Of a stretch of 42,324 nt of DNA, positions 17,207 to 25,116 are shown piece by piece. A program made the position numbers and the translations under genes. This DNA is from an archaeon (lineage in GTDB: Archaea; Nanobdellota; Nanobdellia; Woesearchaeales; GW2011-AR9): NCBI GenBank assembly GCA_023265925.1, contig JAHFSD010000005.1, forward strand, positions 1 through 42,324. The letters run 5' to 3'. How positions within the stretch are numbered: the first letter of the stretch is position 1; each line of letters opens with the position of its first letter. The notes below the pieces were generated by a model, which saw nothing but the letters and a program-made list of their open reading frames with translations, was not told the origin of the DNA and did not search any database.

Positions 17207-17490
17207 TGACTTTAAAATTACGCCCTCTCGTCGGCGTCTTCGCGGAAAACAAGGACAAAGCCCGGGAAATCCGCCTTCATAAAATTGTCCCGGCACTGGC
17301 GAAAGGGCAGGAAGTAACCTTAGATTTTGCCGGGATAGATTCTGCAACCCAATCGTTCGTCCATGCTTTAATCAGTGATTTAATTCGGACGTATGGCTGC
17401 GAAGTTCTCGATAAGCTCTACTTCCAGAATTGTACCGAAACGGTCAAGAAGATTATCGCCATCGTGGTTGACTATATGCAGGAAGGATAA
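17203..17490 (+). CDS. STAS-like protein (DUF4325-like)
   Basis: VTLDFAGIDSATQSFVHALISDLIRTYG; ATGATGA overlap with the HATPase gene. Confidence 0.75.
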   Translation: MMTLKLRPLVGVFAENKDKAREIRLHKIVPALAKGQEVTLDFAGIDSATQSFVHALISDLIRTYGCEVLDKLYFQNCTETVKKIIAIVVDYMQEG

Positions 17491-17513
17491 TTGGCAATAA
17501 AAAGGCGGAATAG

Positions 17514-18713
17514 TTACGTTCTCACCACCAGCCCATCCTTCTGCACTGCCAACTCCGCGTCCTTCTTCAATAACTCTGCCTTATCCGTCTTCTCCCAGGT
17601 GAAATCGGGATCGTTGCGGCCAAAATGGCCGTAGGCAGCGGTTTTCCTGTAGATTGGCCGGCGCAGGTTGAGCTGCTCGATGATGGATTTGGGGCGGAAA
17701 TCAAAATGCTTCTTGACTAACTCTACAATCGTTTCTTCAGGAACCTTAGCTGTGCCAAAAGTGTCCACTAAAATGCTGACGGGATGGGCTACTCCGATCG
17801 CATAAGCTACCTGCAGTTCACACTTCCCGGCTAAGCCGGCGGCAACAATGTTCTTGGCGGCGTAGCGGGCATAGTAGGCAGCAGAGCGGTCTACCTTGCT
17901 GGGATCCTTTCCACTAAATGCGCCTCCTCCATGCCGGGAATACCCGCCATAACTGTCCACAATGATTTTCCTTCCGGTACAGCCGGCATCTCCCACCGGG
18001 CCGCCAATCACAAATTTGCCGGTGGGATTGACAAAATAATTAGTCTGCTCATCCACCCAGCCATGGCCGATGGGCTTAATGATTTTAGCAATGACATCTC
18101 TTCTGATGGTTTCCAGATCAACGTCAGGATGGTGTTGCGTGGAAATAACGACGGTCTCAACTCGTTTTGGCTGGCCATTTTCATATTCCACCGTCACCTG
18201 CGACTTTCCGTCAGGACGAAGGTACCAAATCTCTCCTCTCCGCCGCACACTGGCTAACCGCTGGGTCAATTTATGGGCTAGCATAATGGGCAGCGGCATG
18301 AACTCCGGCGTTTCATTACAGGCAAAGCCAAACATCAAGCCCTGGTCGCCGGCACCCTGCTCTTTATACAATCCTTCTCCTTCATTGACGCCCTGGGCAA
18401 TGTCCGGAGACTGTCCTGATAACGCCACCAGAACTCCACAGGTTGATCCTTCAAATCCATAATCTGGTTTGTCGTAGCCAATTTCCAGAATAGTGTCACG
18501 GGCAATTTTCTGCACATCGACATAGGTGTTGGTGGTGACTTCTCCGGCGACGACGACAAAACCAGTCTTAGTGAGACATTCGATGGCCACCCTGGCCGTG
18601 GGATCGTCTTTGATAATGGCATCCAAGATCGCATCCGAAACCTGGTCCATCATTTTATCCGGGTGCCCTTCGGTCACGCTTTCTGACGTAAATAAAAAAT
18701 TTTCTGTAGCCAT
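17514..18713 (-). CDS. metK: S-adenosylmethionine synthetase, bacterial/eukaryotic MetK type
   Basis: [70 protein letters not shown]. Confidence 0.97.
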   Translation of the reverse strand: MATENFLFTSESVTEGHPDKMMDQVSDAILDAIIKDDPTARVAIECLTKTGFVVVAGEVTTNTYVDVQKIARDTILEIGYDKPDYGFEGSTCGVLVALSGQSPDIAQGVNEGEGLYKEQGAGDQGLMFGFACNETPEFMPLPIMLAHKLTQRLASVRRRGEIWYLRPDGKSQVTVEYENGQPKRVETVVISTQHHPDVDLETIRRDVIAKIIKPIGHGWVDEQTNYFVNPTGKFVIGGPVGDAGCTGRKIIVDSYGGYSRHGGGAFSGKDPSKVDRSAAYYARYAAKNIVAAGLAGKCELQVAYAIGVAHPVSILVDTFGTAKVPEETIVELVKKHFDFRPKSIIEQLNLRRPIYRKTAAYGHFGRNDPDFTWEKTDKAELLKKDAELAVQKDGLVVRT

Positions 18714-18795
18714 GGTTCAGTACCTCTTTATGGTTTCAATGTTGATAATGGTGATGGAGCAGCCTTGGTGGTATATAAAGTATCGTGACCGTAAT

Positions 18796-18815
18796 ATTCT
18801 GATCGGAATAATTCC
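18796..18815. promoter_or_regulatory. Overlapping palindromes in the metK / HTH-CBS divergent intergenic region
   Basis: ATTCTGATCGGAAT (near palindrome, GATC centre) overlapping GGAATAATTCC (5-1-5 palindrome), between two opposed TATA-like boxes. Confidence 0.45.
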
Positions 18816-18856
18816 AGGGGAAAATTTAATAAAGTCCAGTACTATCAAGCTAGTTC

Positions 18857-19411
18857 ATGGCCAACCGAGCTCTGGAAGAGATCAAAAAACTACGCAAGAA
18901 ATATCACCTCAACCAGAAAGAATTAGCCAATCGTGCCGGAGTATCCCAAAGTTTAATTGCCAAGATCGAAGCCGGAAAACTTGATCCCTCTTTTACCAAA
19001 GCCCAACAAATCTTTGCTGCTTTAGATCAGCTCAGAAACAGTAACGAAACCAAAGCCCGGGAGGTGATGAACAGCAAGGTTGTTTTCGTCCAGGCGAACG
19101 ACAAGATCAAAGAGATCATCAAAGCTATCAAGAAGCGCGGCATTTCTCAAGTGCCAGTTTTATCGAAAGAGAAAGTGGTGGGCATTTTAACGGAAGGTAG
19201 TATTCTCAATGCTATCGCGGAACATCCCGGCAGAATTGCCACGCTGCAGGCGGCAGAAGTTATGGAAGAGGCCCCGCCGATAGTTTCGCCCAAGACGGGC
19301 TTGACGGTGCTGTTGGAACTGCTGCGGGATCATCCGGTGGTTCTGGTGGCCGAGAAAGGTGAGGTGAAAGGCATCATTTCCAAGACGGACTTGCTGGGGA
19401 AGGTGGAGTGA
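18857..19411 (+). CDS. Xre-type HTH plus tandem CBS domain regulator
   Basis: LRKKYHLNQKELANRAGVSQSLIAKIEAGKLDPS; KARGISQVPVLSKEKVVGILTEG-type and VVLVAEKGEVKGIISKTDLL CBS motifs. Confidence 0.88.
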   Translation: MANRALEEIKKLRKKYHLNQKELANRAGVSQSLIAKIEAGKLDPSFTKAQQIFAALDQLRNSNETKAREVMNSKVVFVQANDKIKEIIKAIKKRGISQVPVLSKEKVVGILTEGSILNAIAEHPGRIATLQAAEVMEEAPPIVSPKTGLTVLLELLRDHPVVLVAEKGEVKGIISKTDLLGKVE

Positions 19412-19439
19412 GATTGCCGCCTTCTCACCAGAAGTCGTT

Positions 19440-20300
19440 TCATTCCTTACTGGCCTGAAAGGCCAGAATGTCGTCCATGCTTAATTTCTTCTTTGCCTTC
19501 AATTTTTCCTGCACTGCCGCGGTTTTCTCCCGCACTTTCTCATTAAAACTCTTTTCTTCCTCCTCCCAAAATGATTTATTCAACTTCTGAACCCGGGCCG
19601 AAACCAGCTCCAGCGCCTTGCGCACTTGCTGATATTGCTCTCTCAACTGCCGATGCTTCCCTGCCAACGGCTTCTCCTGCTCGCGCCACGTTCGGATTTC
19701 GTCATACAACTGATTCATTTCTTCATGCTTCTGCTGCGACTGTTCCGCCAGCTTCTGCACCTGGTGGTGCGACTCCTGGGCCACTCGCCGTGCCTGCGAG
19801 AAGTCGGCCGCAGCCAGGGTCATTTCTTTCTGCACCTGCTCGACCTGCTCCAAGGCTTTCGCGCGCACCTTCAGCACCTTGATCTGCTTGGTAATCTGCT
19901 GCTCTTTGGTAAACGGCAGCGCTTCCGTCTCAATTTTAGTCTCAAGGCGCCGGATTTCCGCTTTAAGCGCCCGCGGATTCTCCCGGACTTTCAGGTGGGA
20001 ATAGACCTGCTCTTGTTTTTCTTCCACGCTCTTCCGCTGCTCCGACTTTTCCCGGGCGGCCAGGTTAAACTGGTCGCGCTCTCCCTTCACTGCTTTCACG
20101 TGCTGCGTTAAATTGTCCCGTTCCTGCTTCAGCTGCGTAAGGCGGGCAGTATGTGCTTTGATTTTATCGTGAAGAAGCTTGAATTCGTGGAACGCTTTCT
20201 CTTTCTCTTCCTGCCGCAAGCTGAGCTGTTCCCGCAGCTGGGCGAGCTCTTGTTTCTTCTGTCGCCATTCCGCGCGCTGGTCTGATGACTCGGTCTCCAT
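19440..20300 (-). CDS. Coiled-coil protein (COG1340-like archaeal coiled coil)
   Basis: Long Gln/Glu/Lys heptad-rich sequence; start placed at METESSDQ. Confidence 0.65.
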   Translation of the reverse strand: METESSDQRAEWRQKKQELAQLREQLSLRQEEKEKAFHEFKLLHDKIKAHTARLTQLKQERDNLTQHVKAVKGERDQFNLAAREKSEQRKSVEEKQEQVYSHLKVRENPRALKAEIRRLETKIETEALPFTKEQQITKQIKVLKVRAKALEQVEQVQKEMTLAAADFSQARRVAQESHHQVQKLAEQSQQKHEEMNQLYDEIRTWREQEKPLAGKHRQLREQYQQVRKALELVSARVQKLNKSFWEEEEKSFNEKVREKTAAVQEKLKAKKKLSMDDILAFQASKE

Positions 20301-20341
20301 GTGGTGGTAAGTCAAAAAAGGAAAAAAAAGAAAAAGCATCT

Positions 20342-20659
20342 CTAGCCGAACAGCGCGCCTAATCCGGCAGCGGCAGCTTCTTCAGCTTTCTTTTCATCTT
20401 CTTTTGACTTTTCTTCTTTTTTCTTGCCCTCTTCGGGCTTGGCTGCGGCAGGAGCAGCGGCGGCCACGGCGACGGGTGCAGTGACGGCTGCTTTTTTGAT
20501 CGCCTCGTCAATGTTCACGCCCTGTAACGCGGCCACCAGCGCTTTCACGCGGGCCTCATCGGCCTTCACGCCGGCAGCGGTCAGAACTTTCTTGACGTTA
20601 TCTTCATTGACTTCTTTGCCTGCTTTATGCAACAACATGGCACTGTAGATGTATTCCAT
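20342..20659 (-). CDS. rpl12: Ribosomal protein P1 (archaeal L12)
   Basis: [31 protein letters not shown]...; Ala/Lys/Glu hinge and GLGALFG terminus. Confidence 0.95.
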   Translation of the reverse strand: MEYIYSAMLLHKAGKEVNEDNVKKVLTAAGVKADEARVKALVAALQGVNIDEAIKKAAVTAPVAVAAAAPAAAKPEEGKKKEEKSKEDEKKAEEAAAAGLGALFG

Positions 20660-20673
20660 TTTTAATCCCTCCA

Positions 20674-21774
20674 TTATCGTAGTGTACCTTTCTTCTGTAA
20701 AGCTGTCAACAGCTGAGCAGCTTCATCCTGTGTCACAGTTCCCTGCTTGGGATGCGGTTTCTGTGGTTGTGCAGGAGTAGGACGAGGCAGCGGTGAATGA
20801 GGCAATTCTTTCTTTTCTTTTTTCACTTCAGCACTCCCACTTTTTTTCTCTTCCTGGACCAAGGGGGCAACAACTACTCTCTCCGCTGCTGTTTTTTCTA
20901 CCGGCAGCTTCTCTTCCGATGGCTTTTCCGGAACTTCAATCTTCCCTTCGGCAATGATCGCCAACGCTTCCCGCTCCACTTTGGCCAGGATATCGCCGGC
21001 CGTCAGATCAGTGATGATATTCAACTCTAAACTTATAGCTTTGGCATCCTGGAAGGCCTTCTGCAGCAGCAGTTCCGTGGTCTCCGTTGTGGGATAGGCC
21101 ACTTCGATCGCTACATTCATCGCCCACTGGGCTGCCTGCGTAATGTTTTGAGCATATTCCACTTCATCAATGTGCAGCTGCCTGGCATCAAATACCAGGC
21201 CCTTCTCCCAGACGGCCACTACATCCAGCCCAATCTCCATCGGCTTGATATCCAGCCGTTTAAGGGTCTCGCTCACTTTCGGGGAAATGGGCTGCCCTTC
21301 CCTGACGATCGTCGTGTCGGCGATAATGCTTAATTTTCCGCCCTCGACTTTGGTCTTGATGCCGACTGCGGCCAGCTCGGAAATGATCGGCCCGGGGGCA
21401 AAGTTGGTGGGACCGGCTTTCACCATGATATCTTTTGGCGAGATTTGTCCCGGCCGGGCAGGCGCTTCGGACTTATTCTTCTGGATAGTCTTGTACAGGG
21501 CAAAGGGATTGCTTTTCGTTAACAGCAAAGCGGGCATACTTTTCATTTTCTCAGCCAATTTGTGGATGTTCTGCTGCTGTGATCCGTCAAAGGCCCGCTG
21601 CAACAGCTTCTTTCTGGTCATGGTGAGAGTAACGCCCTGCGTTCTCAACAGCGCCCGCATCCGCTGCAGCTGGGCGGCGGGAAGGTTCTGCATGTTGACC
21701 AGCCCAACGATGGGCGAGGCACGAATCTCTTCCGTTAACTTCTGTACAAATTCCACCTTTGCCGGGCTGACCAT
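20674..21774 (-). CDS. rplP0: Ribosomal protein L10 (P0)
   Basis: [75 protein letters not shown]. Confidence 0.95.
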   Translation of the reverse strand: MVSPAKVEFVQKLTEEIRASPIVGLVNMQNLPAAQLQRMRALLRTQGVTLTMTRKKLLQRAFDGSQQQNIHKLAEKMKSMPALLLTKSNPFALYKTIQKNKSEAPARPGQISPKDIMVKAGPTNFAPGPIISELAAVGIKTKVEGGKLSIIADTTIVREGQPISPKVSETLKRLDIKPMEIGLDVVAVWEKGLVFDARQLHIDEVEYAQNITQAAQWAMNVAIEVAYPTTETTELLLQKAFQDAKAISLELNIITDLTAGDILAKVEREALAIIAEGKIEVPEKPSEEKLPVEKTAAERVVVAPLVQEEKKSGSAEVKKEKKELPHSPLPRPTPAQPQKPHPKQGTVTQDEAAQLLTALQKKGTLR

Positions 21775-22413
21775 TTAGAGCTTCACCGGTTTTCCCATGG
21801 TTAATTTCAGGAGCACTTCCCTGATGTTCTGCTGCTCGTTAGGAAGTTGTTTGACAATAGTATTGTAAATCGTCAGGATGTTCTCCAGGACCTGCTCGGC
21901 AGGCTGGTCTTCTTTTCCCACCAGGCATTGCATGTTGGTGGCTTTCTTGGCCTGCAGGCGGACCGCCTGCCGCAGTTTTTTGGTGAGCGCATCGAGATTA
22001 GCAGTCGGAGGAACAACACAGCCCAGCTTGGGATTGGGCATCTTTCCCCGCGTGCCCAGCGCTTTCCCGAATCCGGCTGCTACCTTAGGCATCAGGTTGG
22101 CTTGCGCAATGAAATAGTCGTATTCCCCGGCCAGTTTCTTTGCCGCTTTTTTATTGGCATACTGCGGAAAATCACTTTCTTTAATTGCTAAGTCACAGAA
22201 TTTGCTGGCCGGCTCGGCTAATTCCTGGGCGACAAAGGCCGCCACTTTCACCACTTTTCCCTGGGGGTAAGGCAGCGGGACAAAGAAATCCAGCGGATTG
22301 GTCTTGATGTCAATGTTTTTAAGATTGATGATCAGGTCATAGGATTGGGTGAACTTTCTCTTGGGCTGCTGCGCCAGTTCCTGCAAGGCTTTCTGAATTT
22401 GTTCTTTCTCCAT
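21775..22413 (-). CDS. rpl1: Ribosomal protein L1
   Basis: FTQSYDLIINLKNIDIKTNPLDFFVPLPYPQGK, LMPKVAAGFGKALGTRGKMPNPK. Confidence 0.95.
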   Translation of the reverse strand: MEKEQIQKALQELAQQPKRKFTQSYDLIINLKNIDIKTNPLDFFVPLPYPQGKVVKVAAFVAQELAEPASKFCDLAIKESDFPQYANKKAAKKLAGEYDYFIAQANLMPKVAAGFGKALGTRGKMPNPKLGCVVPPTANLDALTKKLRQAVRLQAKKATNMQCLVGKEDQPAEQVLENILTIYNTIVKQLPNEQQNIREVLLKLTMGKPVKL

Positions 22414-22543
22414 GGCAACCTCCTACTCGATCAACGGTGGGAGAGGAGTAGTTATAGCGGTTTATGCTCTTCAGGAAGGGGGTGGTTTATAAATATTTGG
22501 GGGAAAGTTTATATTTAGGCTGGTTTTTCTTAGTTCATTGCCC

Positions 22544-22630
22544 ATGAAAGACATTATTGCCTACCTGGCAGCTCTTTTTGTGATCGTCGCTGCTGTACTT
22601 CTTATTCTTAAGATTCTCGGCATACTCTGA
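22544..22630 (+). CDS. 28-aa single-pass membrane microprotein
   Basis: MKDIIAYLAALFVIVAAVLLILKILGIL*; TATA-like GTTTATATTTAGG about 30 nt upstream. Confidence 0.5.
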   Translation: MKDIIAYLAALFVIVAAVLLILKILGIL

Positions 22631-22635
22631 AAAGA

Positions 22636-22809
22636 ATGGAACCACAATCTCTGCGTATCATTAAATTTTCTCTCTATATCATCAGCATCCTCTGGTGAGC
22701 ATACTTGATTGTAATTTCATGTCAACAGACGGGAGAACTTCTGACGGCAATCGTTACCGTGCTGGTCCTGTTGGCTTCAATGATTTTTAATGATCTGATG
22801 AACAAATAA
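22636..22809 (+). pseudogene. Two-TM microprotein frame interrupted by one TGA
   Basis: MEPQSLRIIKFSLYIISILW*AYLIVISCQQTGELLTAIVTVLVLLASMIFNDLMNK*; TGA at 22696-22698. Confidence 0.45.
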
Positions 22810-22826
22810 GCACCCTTATCCACTAT

Positions 22827-23177
22827 TTAGCAACAGAGTGGGGTAAAGAGGCCTTCTACAAACTGAAAAAAGTTGGTTATGAATAGAGATAATACGCTAT
22901 AAAACAGAAACACATTGATGAGGATAAAGAGAATAGCAAATGTTCTATGCTTTCCTTTCTGAACGAAAAAATCCCAGCACAATAATGCTGAAAGTATGAG
23001 CACACCAAAGGATGCGACGATCAGCGGCAGGAAGGAATCATCAATAGCACCAACTCCCGACTCGCTTGTTTTTTGTGCTATCCAAAGCAGATGAAACAAA
23101 GTGAAGCCCACCAGCAGGAGAATAAAGTAACACAGATATTTTGTACTTAGGGGTCTTTTTTGAAAAATCTCTTTCAT
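22827..23177 (-). CDS. Small multi-pass membrane protein
   Basis: Three hydrophobic segments. Confidence 0.55.
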   Translation of the reverse strand: MKEIFQKRPLSTKYLCYFILLLVGFTLFHLLWIAQKTSESGVGAIDDSFLPLIVASFGVLILSALLCWDFFVQKGKHRTFAILFILINVFLFYSVLSLFITNFFQFVEGLFTPLCC

Positions 23178-23190
23178 TTACCCACCAGAA

Positions 23191-23286
23191 TCACGCCGCC
23201 ACAGGCAGAAACTGTTCCAGCTCTTGCAGCTCTCCCTGCAGGTAACGGTAATGCACCAGATCCTGATACCACTTGTTGAAGTACAT
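23191..23286 (-). CDS. 31-aa small ORF directly downstream of the PRC-barrel gene
   Basis: MYFNKWYQDLVHYRYLQGELQELEQFLPVAA*; starts 2 nt after the stop of the upstream gene. Confidence 0.4.
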   Translation of the reverse strand: MYFNKWYQDLVHYRYLQGELQELEQFLPVAA

Positions 23287-23288
23287 GC

Positions 23289-23564
23289 TTACTTTTCCTC
23301 TCCTTCCGGCGCTCCGCCCACCGGCGCGGCACTTTTGGAAATCACCAGCACATCGCCCATCGCTTTGACCAGCTGGTGCGGCACGATCACGCCTTTGGCG
23401 CTGCCCAGCACGCTGCTCAGGTAGGAATTCTTGCTGGCGCGGATCTTCCAGCCGGCCACCTTATTCCCCTGGACAATACAGTCTTCCACTTCACCGAAAA
23501 AATCGCCGGCATCCGTAAACACTTTCAAATCATACGCTTCCGATACCTTTTTCATCTTTAACAT
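23289..23564 (-). CDS. PRC-barrel domain protein
   Basis: KKVSEAYDLKVFTDAGDFFGEVEDCIVQGNKVAGWKI...GVIVPHQLVKAMGDVLVI. Confidence 0.75.
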   Translation of the reverse strand: MLKMKKVSEAYDLKVFTDAGDFFGEVEDCIVQGNKVAGWKIRASKNSYLSSVLGSAKGVIVPHQLVKAMGDVLVISKSAAPVGGAPEGEEK

Positions 23565-23677
23565 GGAACATCACCTCACTTTAGGCTGCTGAAAGACCGT
23601 AAGTTTAAATACTTTTCTATAATGGAGTAGTAGAAGAGGTAGTAGTAGAGGTAGTATTTCTCTGCTACCCTAATACC

Positions 23678-24364
23678 ATGAAACTCCATCTCATCGGCAC
23701 CAGCCATATCGCTCAGGAAAGCAGCAAGGAAATCAGGAAGTACATTGAGGAAGAGAAGCCCGACCTGATTGCCGTGGAACTGGACTTTCAACGTGCTGCT
23801 GCCCTGCTGCAGGAAGAGAACAGCGAGCTTTCCCTGAGCCACATCTTCCGCTTTGGCGTCAAGGGCTACCTGTTTGCCAAGGTCGGGCAGTACCTGCAGC
23901 AGAAATTGGGGAAAATGGTGGGTGTCTCTCCCGGCGCGGAGATGAAAACTGCCCTGGAATTGGCTCGGAAACATAAACTGGAAGTGGCCTTCATTGACCA
24001 ACCCATCCACATTACCTTACGAAGGTTCTCATCAAGCCTGACCTGGAAAGAGAAAGGGCGTTTTGTTGCCGACCTGCTTTCCGGCCTGTTCTTCCCGCGG
24101 CAACAATTAAAGAAACTCGGCCTGAGCAAATGGGATTTGAAGAAAGTGCCCGAACGGGAAATGATTTCCTCGCTGATGAAAGAGTTGAAGAAGCGCTATC
24201 CCAACGTCTATCGGGTGCTGGTGGAAGAAAGGAATAAGTACATGGTCAGGCAATTAATCAGCCTCCTGCGCCATCATCCCGGCAAGAAAATTCTGACGGT
24301 GGTGGGAGCTGGGCACAAGGAAGGGATGGAAGAGCTGTTGCGGAAGGTGGAAGTGGTAGGATAG
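23678..24364 (+). CDS. TraB/PrgY-like protein
   Basis: LHLIGTSHIAQES, DLIAVELDFQRAAAL, TVVGAGHKEGMEELL. Confidence 0.85.
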   Translation: MKLHLIGTSHIAQESSKEIRKYIEEEKPDLIAVELDFQRAAALLQEENSELSLSHIFRFGVKGYLFAKVGQYLQQKLGKMVGVSPGAEMKTALELARKHKLEVAFIDQPIHITLRRFSSSLTWKEKGRFVADLLSGLFFPRQQLKKLGLSKWDLKKVPEREMISSLMKELKKRYPNVYRVLVEERNKYMVRQLISLLRHHPGKKILTVVGAGHKEGMEELLRKVEVVG

Positions 24365-24445
24365 CTGACTGGCGCTCTTCGCAGGGTTTCTATGAGGCTC
24401 CAGCGCAATAATCTTTATATAACAATCCCTGTTTCAAAGTCGGTT

Positions 24446-25078
24446 ATGAAGAAAATCACCATTGTATACGTTCTTTTACTGGCAGTATTATTATTATTAT
24501 TATTATTATTCGGCTGCGTTCCTTCGCAGAAAGAGTTTGTCCGTACCAAAGAAGGAGCGGAACAAGCGTCGGCAGTTCCTACTACCCCCACATCGACAAC
24601 TTCCCCCCCGGCAGCACCACCTTCTGCTCCTGCTGCAGCGCCGACAACAACACCAGCCAAGCTGCCTTCCACCAGCGGCGAATGTACTGTAAATGCCGAC
24701 TGTGCCAGTGGAACATTATGCATCGACAACGCCTGTAAAACCATAGCATCACTCTACAACACGGCCTGTGCCAAGAAATGTACCGTTGAAACGGTAGACG
24801 TCACTACCAGCGATGGCGAGAAATATACGTTAGCGAGAACGCAGGGCAGTTATACGGCAGCAGGAGCCTTGGAATGGAAAGTGGGCAGCATTCCCTTGTA
24901 CTGTCCCGGTCAAAAAGCCACCATTCCTTTCCACTTCATCAAGAAAACGACGGGAAAAGTGCTGAGTGAAGAGGTCGTAACAGTGGAAGAAGGACAGACC
25001 AGCCCGGTGATTACCCATCCGCTAATTTCAAGAGTGAAGTTTACAGTGCGGGTGGATAAGGTAAAGGAAGTGTGTTGA
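24446..25078 (+). CDS. Predicted secreted lipoprotein
   Basis: MKKITIVYVLLLAVLLLLLLLFGC lipobox-like; Pro/Thr/Ala linker; Cys-containing C-terminal domain; TATA-like CTTTATATAAC upstream of ATG 24446. Confidence 0.65.
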   Translation: MKKITIVYVLLLAVLLLLLLLFGCVPSQKEFVRTKEGAEQASAVPTTPTSTTSPPAAPPSAPAAAPTTTPAKLPSTSGECTVNADCASGTLCIDNACKTIASLYNTACAKKCTVETVDVTTSDGEKYTLARTQGSYTAAGALEWKVGSIPLYCPGQKATIPFHFIKKTTGKVLSEEVVTVEEGQTSPVITHPLISRVKFTVRVDKVKEVC

Positions 25079-25116
25079 ATGTTTTAAGTGTGTTGAAGAT
25101 TTTTCCAGGAATTTTC

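Noticed and set aside
18070-18984. Plus-strand ORFs across metK and into the HTH-CBS start
   Set aside because: Antisense to metK, or overlapping the true HTH-CBS gene in another frame
19571-20111. Plus-strand ORFs of 103 and 161 aa opposite the coiled-coil gene
   Set aside because: Low-complexity Leu/Ala-rich shadow translations of coiled-coil coding sequence
22696-22698. UGA recoding or selenocysteine at the interrupted microprotein
   Set aside because: Other genes in the window end with TGA as an ordinary stop (e.g. 17206, 19411, 25078, 35027), so genome-wide recoding is unlikely; no SECIS-like element identified
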